From: a virus
Virus record (IMG/VR): IMGVR_UViG_3300004463_001175
Span: 1-41,850 of that record
Reading direction: 5' to 3' (one strand)
DNA: 41,850 bases
Shown: positions 1 through 5,827 of the stretch, piece after piece
Layout of the letters: each line of letters opens with the position of its first letter
Numbering within the stretch: the first letter of the stretch is position 1
Made by a program: the position numbers and the translations under genes
The notes under the pieces: model-generated
What the model was told of the DNA's origin: nothing
The model's input: only the letters and a program-made list of their open reading frames with translations
Database searches by the model: none

Positions 1-1269
1 TTCGCAGCCCGCATGGCAATGGAGCAGGACGGTGCCGTCGTCGCCCTGGCCGACGCTCAAGCTCGGGCGCCGATCGTCGTGGTTCGGGCAGCGGGCGCTG
101 ATCTCGCCCTTCGCGTCCGCCTTCGGACGACAGTCTCGCGCCTCTAGGGCCGCTGTGACGCGCTCGATCGGCGGGCGGGGATCAGGTGGCAGGTCAGGGG
201 GTGGGAGCCGCAGGACGGCGCTGCCGCGCAGTCTGGCGATGGTTCTCGCCGCCTCCTCCGGACCCTTGTCGAGCAGCAGGTCGTTGACGTCGTAGCCGTC
301 GTCGCGATCGGGGTCGAGATCGGGGACATCGACCTTGGCGACGTCGGATAGCTGCGCCGAGCGCGCGTGAGCGGCCTTGCGGCCCTCCTCGTCGCAGTCG
401 AAGATGATCTTGACCCGGTCGAAGCGGGCGAACCGATCGGCCCAGCCGTCTTTCCACGTATTGACGCCGGGGACGCCGATCGTCGGGTAGCCCATCGACG
501 TCATCGCGACGACGTCCGGCTCGCCCTCGACCAACCAGACGTGCGGGGTCGGGAACTCCTCCGGCGGCGGGAATAGCTCGCGACTGCCCTCGGCGATGTT
601 CTTCGACGAGCCGTTACGACGATCCTTGTTCGGCTGGTAGCGGCTCAGGCCGACGAGCGCCCCGTCGCCGTTGCGGGCCGGGAAGACGACCCGCCCGTAG
701 GAGGGATCGAAGCCGACGCCGAGCCTGCCGATCGCCTCCGACGTCCAGCCGCGAAGCTCGCCGAGCCGGGCGCTGATCTTCGGGGTCATCGCCTTGACCA
801 TCATCGGGTAGAGACGCTCAAGCGCGGGGTCGCCGCCGGTCTTCGCCCGCTTCGCCCGCTCGCCGAAGTCGATGAACATGAGCAGGTTCGGCTCGTTCAG
901 GCAGATCGTCTTGAGGTCGGTCTTGCCGCCCTTGTAGGGCCGCGCCTTGGCGCCGTCGATCGCGAGCTTGATCTCCTCGACGGTGTGCCCGGCCTTGAGC
1001 CGGGCGCAGACGTGGTCGAAGCGCTCGCCGTTGAACTCGCGCGCCCTCGGGCTGATCTGCGCCTTCCAGTAAAGAAAGCACTCCTCGGCATCCTCGGCGT
1101 GGGGGTTGAACTGCTGCTGGTCGTTGATCTCCGACTCGGCTCGGGATCGCTGCGAGCGGGCGATGCGGAGATCCTTCTCAAGCAACTGCAACGCCTCCTC
1201 CTTGTCGGCGAGTAACTGAGTCGCCTCCTCGTGGACGGCGCCACATGCCTTGCAGAAGATCGTCTCCAC
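1..1269 (-). CDS. DNA primase-like protein, TOPRIM domain followed by CHC2-like zinc domain (partial, 3' end outside window)
   Basis: A single open frame of 423 codons runs from a GTG at 1269 to the left edge without a stop, so the C-terminus is missing. Residues 244-252 (LVEGEPD) and 288-296 (IIFDCDEEG) match the two acidic motifs of the TOPRIM fold of primases. Residues 394-422 carry C-x2-H, then CHAGC (C394, H397, C418, C422), resembling the zinc-binding domain of phage and plasmid primases. The start carries a CxxC (C6, C9). The expected role is primer synthesis at the phage fork. The order is odd: DnaG places the zinc domain before TOPRIM, here it follows. The start codon lies 3 bases after the upstream stop with no clear Shine-Dalgarno, so translation is probably coupled. 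The continuation could be a polymerase or helicase domain; that is not visible. Confidence 0.85.
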   Translation of the reverse strand, partial: METIFCKACGAVHEEATQLLADKEEALQLLEKDLRIARSQRSRAESEINDQQQFNPHAEDAEECFLYWKAQISPRAREFNGERFDHVCARLKAGHTVEEIKLAIDGAKARPYKGGKTDLKTICLNEPNLLMFIDFGERAKRAKTGGDPALERLYPMMVKAMTPKISARLGELRGWTSEAIGRLGVGFDPSYGRVVFPARNGDGALVGLSRYQPNKDRRNGSSKNIAEGSRELFPPPEEFPTPHVWLVEGEPDVVAMTSMGYPTIGVPGVNTWKDGWADRFARFDRVKIIFDCDEEGRKAAHARSAQLSDVAKVDVPDLDPDRDDGYDVNDLLLDKGPEEAARTIARLRGSAVLRLPPPDLPPDPRPPIERVTAALEARDCRPKADAKGEISARCPNHDDRRPSLSVGQGDDGTVLLHCHAGCE

Positions 1270-1272
1270 GGC

Positions 1273-1497
1273 TCAACGGATCGCGGCCTGACGCCGTCGA
1301 ACTTCGTCCTGCAGCCGATGGACCGACTGCTCGATCGCCCAATCGAACTGGTCGGCAGGCATGTTCTGCCAGCGCTCCTGTCCGTGGACGACGACGGCGG
1401 GCCAGAGGTCGGGGAAGCGCCGGATCAGCTTCTTGACCTTGCGGTCGTAGCGCTTCGACCCGGTCAGCTTCGTGTTGTGCCCGAGCAGCCCCTTCAT
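1273..1497 (-). CDS. Hypothetical small basic protein (74 aa)
   Basis: The ATG at 1497 overlaps the stop of the preceding gene (ATGA), a typical translationally coupled pair. The product is basic and tryptophan-rich, with no cysteines, membrane segment or motif I recognise. The stretch RYDRKVKKLIRRFPDLWPAV suggests a helical, possibly nucleic-acid-binding protein. It lies directly before the primase gene and after another small protein, so a role in replication is a guess from context only. Confidence 0.75.
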   Translation of the reverse strand: MKGLLGHNTKLTGSKRYDRKVKKLIRRFPDLWPAVVVHGQERWQNMPADQFDWAIEQSVHRLQDEVRRRQAAIR

Positions 1498-1739
1498 GTC
1501 ATCGACAACTGCTTCTTCTTCTTCGGGTCGAGCAGGTAGTCGTCGAGATGCGAAAGCGCCCACAGGACGTTCTCGACGTCGGCCTTGTTGACGTTCGCCT
1601 TGTGGCGGACGAGCAAGACGAGCGTCTCGTGGGTGAGGCCGCTGGCGAGTAGTTGCAGCGCCGCCTTCTGAATCGCCTTGAGCGACTCGGCGATCTCCTC
1701 GACCTCCTCGGCCGCGTCAACGATTGCTTCGGGTTCCAT
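1494..1739 (-). CDS. Hypothetical small acidic helical protein (81 aa)
   Basis: The ATG at 1739 shares one base with the stop of the upstream gene (TAATG) and the gene ends in an ATGA overlap with the next, placing it firmly inside the replication operon. The N-terminal third is acidic (EAIVDAAEEVEEIAESL) and the rest looks alpha-helical, ending in a lysine run (KKKK). No known domain is recognised. Longer starts upstream would lie within the neighbouring coding sequence and are less likely. Confidence 0.75.
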   Translation of the reverse strand: MEPEAIVDAAEEVEEIAESLKAIQKAALQLLASGLTHETLVLLVRHKANVNKADVENVLWALSHLDDYLLDPKKKKQLSMT

Positions 1740-2329
1740 TAGATCTCCTTCCGGTACTTGGCTGGTATCTCGGCCTCGGTCGTCCATTGCCGACAGCACG
1801 GACAGCGGACCCGCTCCGGCTCGGCGTCGGCGTCGAGCTTGGAATTGCTCGGGTCTTGGCCTGTGAGGTTGCGCTTCGACGGCCGGTACTTCTCGGCGAG
1901 ATCGCGGAAGCTCAGCGACTCGGCGTCGCTCAGCGCCTGCTCAGCGTTGACGTCGCCGGACATGATCGCCGGGCGGACCTCCATCGCCTTCGTCGGCTCG
2001 ATCTGCTTGAGCCGGTCGATCTCGATCTGCCGCACTCCGGCGAGGTCGCGGTAGGTCTGCGACATCTTGAAAAACCATCGGCGGCTCATGCCGAGATCCG
2101 GCTGCGCGAGAAACTCCTCAAGCGTGTCGTGGCCGAGAAGCTCCCACGACTTCTTCTCGTGCATCTCGTGCGTGACCTTGGCGGTCTCCCACCACGCCGC
2201 CCAGCCGACCGCGACGCTGTACTTGAGACGGCGTTCAAGGGCGAAAGCCTCGTCTACCCGCTTCTGCTCCTCCTTGGTCAGAGCCTTGGAAGAAGTGTCG
2301 GCGCCGACACTTTCGCCCTCGTCAGCCAT
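1739..2329 (-). CDS. Putative DNA-binding protein with C-terminal zinc knuckle (196 aa)
   Basis: The start at 2329 follows a strong GGAGGAGG site. The middle of the protein (about residues 45-130) resembles phage proteins in which a short helical domain recognises DNA (WELLGHDTLEEFLAQPDLGMSRRWFFKM, then a second helical block around AEQALSDAESLSFRDLAEKYR). The C-terminus has RCPCCRQWTTEAEIP, probably half of a zinc site. I cannot name the family with certainty; ParB/KorB-like or DUF3102-like adaptors are the nearest ideas. A perfect 20-base palindrome (2293-2312) lies inside codons 6-13, and an identical copy sits upstream of the ATPase gene at 15817, so this protein could be the factor that binds it. 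That link is inference. Confidence 0.8.
   Translation of the reverse strand: MADEGESVGADTSSKALTKEEQKRVDEAFALERRLKYSVAVGWAAWWETAKVTHEMHEKKSWELLGHDTLEEFLAQPDLGMSRRWFFKMSQTYRDLAGVRQIEIDRLKQIEPTKAMEVRPAIMSGDVNAEQALSDAESLSFRDLAEKYRPSKRNLTGQDPSNSKLDADAEPERVRCPCCRQWTTEAEIPAKYRKEI
2293..2312. promoter_or_regulatory. Perfect 20-bp palindrome, copy 1 (candidate operator)
   Basis: AAGTGTCGGCGCCGACACTT reads identically on both strands. It lies 17 bases inside the gene that starts at 2329. An identical copy, with one extra matching base on each side (22 identical bases), lies at 15891-15910. A perfect 20-base dyad repeated exactly at two loci is what a dimeric regulator or partition-type protein would bind. 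The regulator is not known from this window. Confidence 0.6.
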
Positions 2330-2345
2330 GTCTCTCTCCTCCTCC

Positions 2346-2684
2346 TTACGGACGGCCGGTCCAAGTGAACCCGGCCGCAGTCTCAGGGGTCCAGCCGGGG
2401 CAGGTGGGATCGGGGATGACGATGATCGTGTCGCTTGACGTGACGTAGATCCGGTGCCCGGCCCCTCCCCCCTCGTCGGTCGTCTGTCCCTCCTGGCGGG
2501 TGATCTGGAAGTCGCACTTCGACTGCACGTTCGGGTACTCGTTGTTGAACGCGATCACCGACGGCTGGGTCTTCTCGATCGCGCCGTCGGGGACGTCGTC
2601 GGCGTCTTCCCGGCTCTCGTCGGACCCACAGCCCGCCGCCACAAGGGCGATCGCCGTGAGTCCGATGACGACGAGCTTCCGCAT
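2346..2684 (-). CDS. Small predicted lipoprotein (112 aa)
   Basis: The ATG at 2684 overlaps the stop of the SSB-like gene by one base (TAATG). The N-terminus is a classic lipoprotein signal: MRK, a hydrophobic run of about 13 residues, then AAGCGS with the acceptor cysteine at 19. The mature part starts with an acidic linker (DESREDADDVPDG), contains two more cysteines near the middle and end, and has no enzyme motif I recognise. It should be anchored on the outer face of the cytoplasmic membrane. Phage lipoproteins made early sometimes block superinfection; its place between replication genes fits early expression, but the role is inferred. Confidence 0.8.
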   Translation of the reverse strand: MRKLVVIGLTAIALVAAGCGSDESREDADDVPDGAIEKTQPSVIAFNNEYPNVQSKCDFQITRQEGQTTDEGGGAGHRIYVTSSDTIIVIPDPTCPGWTPETAAGFTWTGRP

Positions 2685-3145
2685 TAGAACGGAAGGTCGT
2701 CGGGGTTGGCGGCGCCGAAGCCGGACGTATCGGCGGGGACGTCGCTCTGATCGAGCGGCGAGAAGCCCTTGACCTTGGAGACCTTCTTGGTCGGGTCGTT
2801 GAACTTCGGCTCCTCCATCACCGTGATCTCCAACTTCTTGCCGACAAGCTCGTTGGTCGGGAACGTCCACTTGCCGGACTTGCTCTCGATCCCAATGGCT
2901 TCCAGCAACATCTTCGCCCGGCCCTTCGCCGACTCGCGAGCGACCGGGTCGGTCGGGAAGGTCAGCCAGTCGCGGATCTCGCCGAGACCCTCGGTCGAGA
3001 CGAACTGGATCTCGACCTGCGGGTTGCCCGCCTTCGACTGCCCTTCGTCAGCCCGGTCGATGATCACCGAGTGCTTGCCGGGTCCAAGGATGACGGTCCC
3101 AGACCACGCCTCGACCTCGTCCATTCCCTCTACTTCGATTGCCAT
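2684..3145 (-). CDS. Single-stranded DNA-binding-like protein with SSB-type acidic tail (153 aa)
   Basis: A strong AAAGGAG site precedes the ATG at 3145. The protein is about the size of phage DUF669/SSB-like proteins and ends in NPDDLPF, the acidic-hydrophobic tip by which SSBs recruit partners. The beta-rich body (SVIIDRADEG, VEIQFVSTEG, KLEITVMEEPKF) fits an OB fold. It follows the Sak4-like ATPase and Cas4-like nuclease genes, the usual company of a phage recombination SSB. Expected role: coating of single-stranded DNA in phage replication and annealing. Confidence 0.82.
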   Translation of the reverse strand: MAIEVEGMDEVEAWSGTVILGPGKHSVIIDRADEGQSKAGNPQVEIQFVSTEGLGEIRDWLTFPTDPVARESAKGRAKMLLEAIGIESKSGKWTFPTNELVGKKLEITVMEEPKFNDPTKKVSKVKGFSPLDQSDVPADTSGFGAANPDDLPF

Positions 3146-3180
3146 TGTGCTGCTCCTTTCCTGAGCATTTCGCGTTTCGC

Positions 3181-3900
3181 TTACTTCGCCTTCGTGATCG
3201 CTTCAACCCACTCGCCAAGGTCGATCTCGCGGCTCGGCTGCAGGACTTCCCAGCGGGAACCTCCTCGCCGTCCGCCGCCGTTGACCGTCTGGGCGACGTA
3301 GCTGACCTCCTTCGTTTCGCTGTCGCGGACGACGCCGGTATATCCGATGACGTCAACCATCGCGACGAGCTTTTCCGCAAGTGCCGGGTTTTTCGTGCCG
3401 GTGTACGGCATCCGCTCGATCTGCCCCGAGTCCTCGTCCTTGACCGGATGCTCGTGGAGGATGAAGGCGACGTGAACAGGCTCCTCGACGAGCGCGCGGG
3501 CGAACCGCTCGATGTGGGTGCCGGTGTTCCCGTAGTCCTGAATCCTCGGGCTGAGCGCCCGGCCGGAGAGGTCTTCCAAGACGATCCGGTAAAGCTCGCC
3601 GACGGTGTCGATGACGATCGAGTCGTAGCTGCCTGCCTTCGCCGCCGCCATGACGTCGATCAGCGTCTGCAGCCCGGTCGCGTGGATCTCGTCGAGCTTG
3701 TCGCCGTGGCGCTCGTGGGCGAAGCGGCTCGCGTTCGGCAGGTCGGCGTTGACGAGCAGCACCTTGCCGGGCAGCGACGTCGCGCCGGTCGTCTTGCCGG
3801 TCTTCGCCGGGCCGTAAAGGACGACCGACATCGTCGGGTCGCCGGTCGGCGGGGTGACGAGTTGCAGGGTCGGTTGCTCGGGCTTCGTGGCGGTCGTCAT
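3181..3900 (-). CDS. Sak4-like RecA-fold ATPase (239 aa)
   Basis: The Walker A loop is GPAKTGKTT at residues 30-38 and the Walker B strand SIVID at 94-98, both as in the short single-domain Sak4 recombinases of phages (RecA fold without the RecA C-terminal domain). The ATG overlaps the end of the nuclease gene (ATGA). With the nuclease before it and the SSB-like gene after it, the likely function is annealing or strand exchange at phage DNA ends. A general AAA_24 ATPase call is the fallback. Confidence 0.88.
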   Translation of the reverse strand: MTTATKPEQPTLQLVTPPTGDPTMSVVLYGPAKTGKTTGATSLPGKVLLVNADLPNASRFAHERHGDKLDEIHATGLQTLIDVMAAAKAGSYDSIVIDTVGELYRIVLEDLSGRALSPRIQDYGNTGTHIERFARALVEEPVHVAFILHEHPVKDEDSGQIERMPYTGTKNPALAEKLVAMVDVIGYTGVVRDSETKEVSYVAQTVNGGGRRGGSRWEVLQPSREIDLGEWVEAITKAK

Positions 3901-4946
3901 CGCTGCTCCTTCGGGATCGGTATCTCGCGAGCGGCCAAGATGACCTCTCGCAGGCGCTTCGGTGGTCGGCGGTCGAACAGCACATCGACGGCGCTGCTCG
4001 CCGGGTCATCGCAGATCTCGGTGAACGGGCAACCCGAGCAGATCGCCGGGCGCGCGTTGCGGAGCGGGTAGAGGTCGCCGGAGTCGAGATCACGGATCAG
4101 CTTCGCCGCCGAGATCAGGCTCCGGGCGGTCTCCTCAAGCTCGTCGTCGCGGAAGACGACCGGCACCCGCTGCTGCCATTGCCGGGTCCGGAGATGATCG
4201 GCGGTCTCCTCGCTCGGCTCCTCCTCGTATTCTTCGCAGGCTGCGAGATAGGCGTCGAGGGTGCATAGCTGGTTCTTCGCATGAGACAGCTTGCCGCCCT
4301 TGAGGATGCGGGGCGGCTTCGGGATCTCGCGGAGCCGCTCCGTCACGTTGACGCCCGCCGGGCGGATGCCGGTCGCCTGCCAGAAGGCCCATGCGTACAT
4401 GCGAATCTGCGGCGAGCGAATGATCAGCCGGACGTCGGAGAGACGGCCTCGGAGCTTGAACTCCTCGATCCAGACCCGGCCGTCCGGCGTCGTCGAGGTC
4501 GCGTCGAGATAGCAGAGCAGCTTGTAGCGGTTCGATCGCCGGACGCCGCCCCGGCTCGGGATCGAGACGAGTAGCTTGCGCTCGGTGACGGGGTCCATCT
4601 CGATCGGCTCGGCGATCTCCGTGTAGTGGAGGATCAGCCCGAGCAGGTCGGTCCGCATCTGCTTGTGGGTCTCCTCGTCGAAGACGCCCGCCTCCTCCTG
4701 CTTGGCGATGTCGGTGGCGAAGCTCGCGTCCATCGCCTCGATCGCCTCCTGACCGGGATCAAACTGGCCGAGACTCGTATGCCAAGCAGCGACCGCCGCC
4801 CCCCATGCTCGCCCTTCGGAAAGGTGGGGGACGACGGTCTTCTCGCGGAGGCTGCTGCCTGCCAACTGGTCTCCGTAGCGGAAGTCGTGCCGCGCTTGGC
4901 AGTCGAGCGCGGTGCTGATCTCCGAGAAGGAAAGCGTCCGCATCAT
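3897..4946 (-). CDS. Cas4/AddB-like Fe-S PD-(D/E)XK nuclease (349 aa)
   Basis: The start chosen is the first of two adjacent ATGs at 4946; the open frame extends upstream to about 5114, but that part is not protein-like and coincides with a large inverted repeat. The catalytic core fits PD-(D/E)XK: an acidic residue near 146 and E162-x-K164 (IEEFKLR). Four cysteines are placed as in Cas4 and AddB iron-sulfur nucleases: C16 near the N-terminus, then C303-x2-C306-x5-C312. The protein should resect DNA ends and hand single strands to the Sak4-like ATPase encoded next (ATGA overlap). No CRISPR genes are nearby, so an adaptation role is unlikely. The Shine-Dalgarno is poor and may be buried in RNA structure. 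Confidence 0.87.
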   Translation of the reverse strand: MMRTLSFSEISTALDCQARHDFRYGDQLAGSSLREKTVVPHLSEGRAWGAAVAAWHTSLGQFDPGQEAIEAMDASFATDIAKQEEAGVFDEETHKQMRTDLLGLILHYTEIAEPIEMDPVTERKLLVSIPSRGGVRRSNRYKLLCYLDATSTTPDGRVWIEEFKLRGRLSDVRLIIRSPQIRMYAWAFWQATGIRPAGVNVTERLREIPKPPRILKGGKLSHAKNQLCTLDAYLAACEEYEEEPSEETADHLRTRQWQQRVPVVFRDDELEETARSLISAAKLIRDLDSGDLYPLRNARPAICSGCPFTEICDDPASSAVDVLFDRRPPKRLREVILAAREIPIPKEQR

Positions 4947-4950
4947 CCGC

Positions 4951-5025
4951 CGTCTCGCCGGACGCTGCGGGGTTGTGCTTCGACCCACCCATTTGTGTTC
5001 GACCCGCACAGCGTCCGGCGAGACG
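4951..5025 (-). promoter_or_regulatory. 17-bp perfect inverted repeat adjoining the nuclease start codon
   Basis: Bases 4951-4967 (CGTCTCGCCGGACGCTG) and 5009-5025 are exact reverse complements, separated by 41 bases. A CGGG/CCCG pairing just inside could extend the stem past a two-base bulge. In the minus-strand transcript the 3' arm ends four bases before the ATG at 4946 and would occlude the initiation region. The loop holds an imperfect direct repeat with the core TTCGACCC. It could be a translational switch, or two operator sites facing each other, since each arm is itself partly palindromic (CGTC...GACG). Confidence 0.65.
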
Positions 5026-5113
5026 TCGAATCCGATAGGGCTGAATGAAGCACGGCGGGACCGTATATCCGCCGTCGGATGGAAAAGGCGAGGGGCAGGA
5101 CTGGCTACCTGCA

Positions 5114-5190
5114 ACCGGGACCAGAGACGTCGCCTAGCTTGGTCTCCCCGGTGCCCGTCGTTGGCTCCTCAGCCACGCTGCCCGACCGGG
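5114..5190 (-). ncRNA. Candidate structured leader with alternative stems
   Basis: On the minus strand CCCGGT at 5190-5185 can pair with ACCGGG at 5152-5147, enclosing a small TGGCT/AGCCA hairpin. The same ACCGGG can instead pair with a second CCCGGT at 5119-5114, enclosing a GAGAC/GTCTC stem. The two folds exclude each other, the layout of attenuators and riboswitches. I do not recognise a known riboswitch class. The stems are short and the DNA is GC-rich, so chance pairing is possible. Confidence 0.3.
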
Positions 5191-5300
5191 TGGAAGGGCC
5201 AGAGCAACACTTCCGCAGACTGCTCTCGGTGCTGCTCCTTTGATACGCCGACGGCACGTTACGGCCCTCGCTCTGGACAGCCGTTTTTCCGTCACCCTCA

Positions 5301-5334
5301 GATCAGGGTGCCCCCTGATCGACCGGGGCACCCT
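5301..5334 (-). terminator. Strong nested hairpins after the structural block
   Basis: AGGGTGCCCC at 5305-5314 and its exact complement at 5325-5334 form a 10-bp stem. GATCAGGG at 5301-5308 and CCCTGATC at 5313-5320 form an alternative 8-bp stem with a four-base loop. A third pairing, ACCCT...AGGGT, lies at 5294-5309. The cluster lies 5 bases beyond the stop of the last structural gene. There is no good U-run on either strand, so it may be a weak or factor-dependent terminator, or an RNA-processing or protecting structure. Confidence 0.5.
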
Positions 5335-5339
5335 AGCAG

Positions 5340-5552
5340 CTACTCGACGGTGTCGCCAATCTCCGGCTTGCGGGTCCACGTGACCGTGTAATCGAGCGCC
5401 GCGACGTCGCGGAGGATCGTCTTGATCAGGTCGTTGACGCCGCGCTCGGCGTCGGCGTGGCTCGTGTAGGACTCGCCCGACGCCTGGATCTCGCCGTTCG
5501 CGCCCTTGACGCGGAAGCGCCAGCCGTCGTCGGCCTTGAAGACCTCGATCAC
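5340..5552 (-). CDS. YegP-like DUF1508 protein (70 aa)
   Basis: The GTG start at 5552 overlaps the stop of the upstream gene (GTGA). The N-terminal 45 residues match the DUF1508/YegP pattern: IEVFKADDGWRFRVKGANGEI, then a serine/tyrosine turn (SGESYTSHADAERGV) and a final helix. This is a small beta-alpha fold whose molecular function is not established. It is the last gene of the structural block, directly before the hairpin cluster. A structural or host-stress role cannot be told apart from the sequence. Confidence 0.75.
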   Translation of the reverse strand: MIEVFKADDGWRFRVKGANGEIQASGESYTSHADAERGVNDLIKTILRDVAALDYTVTWTRKPEIGDTVE

Positions 5553-5827
5553 GTGACGCGCTGACGACGGACCGAGAAGACGCCCTCCTCGGCCGCTTCG
5601 TAGTTGCCGACGCCCTGGAAGCGGTAGTACCACGTGCCCTTGACGTCTGGCTCGACGATCGCCGTGTAGGTGCCCTGCTCCTCGTGGAACTCGACGTTGG
5701 CCGTCTCCGAGTCGCGGCCGGGCGGCTTGACGCTGCAGGTGACTTCGTTCGGGAAGACGATCTCGCCGTTGTCGGTGAAGATCGCCTGCATCGTCACCAC
5801 GTCGCCGATGTCATAGGTCGCGCTCAC
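5549..5827 (-). CDS. Ig-like small virion-associated protein (92 aa)
   Basis: The ATG at 5827 overlaps the stop of the fiber gene (ATGA). The protein is short and beta-rich with alternating polar and hydrophobic stretches (VVTMQAIFTDNGEIVFPNEVTCSV, GTYTAIVEPDVKGTWYYRFQG), the look of one immunoglobulin-type domain as in phage decoration or fiber-accessory proteins. There is no signal peptide. Its coupling to the long fiber gene suggests it binds that fiber or decorates the particle. The family is not certain. Confidence 0.7.
   Translation of the reverse strand: MSATYDIGDVVTMQAIFTDNGEIVFPNEVTCSVKPPGRDSETANVEFHEEQGTYTAIVEPDVKGTWYYRFQGVGNYEAAEEGVFSVRRQRVT

Larger units (their letters stand above)
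4947..5339 (-). other. 393-base non-coding leader or intergenic region
   Basis: No convincing gene is found here on either strand. The region separates the end of the structural block (5340) from the recombination-replication operon (start 4946). It holds, in minus-strand order, nested hairpins at 5334-5295, a structured stretch at 5190-5114 with mutually exclusive stems, and the 17-bp inverted repeat at 5025-4951. An AAAGGAG sequence near 5240 is not followed by a sensible reading frame. I could not find a clean -35/-10 pair, although the operon must be promoted from here or read through. Confidence 0.6.

Noticed and set aside
4947-5114. N-terminal extension of the Cas4-like nuclease up to 5114
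   Set aside because: The added residues are not protein-like and the DNA is occupied by a 17-bp inverted repeat; the conserved Cys16 region fits a start at 4946.
5101-5235. tRNA or tmRNA in the folded region
   Set aside because: No cloverleaf with a T-loop and acceptor stem could be built.
5134-5379. Minus-strand 81-codon frame across the hairpin cluster
   Set aside because: It is arginine-rich, overlaps the end of the DUF1508 gene and hairpins, and lacks a ribosome-binding site.
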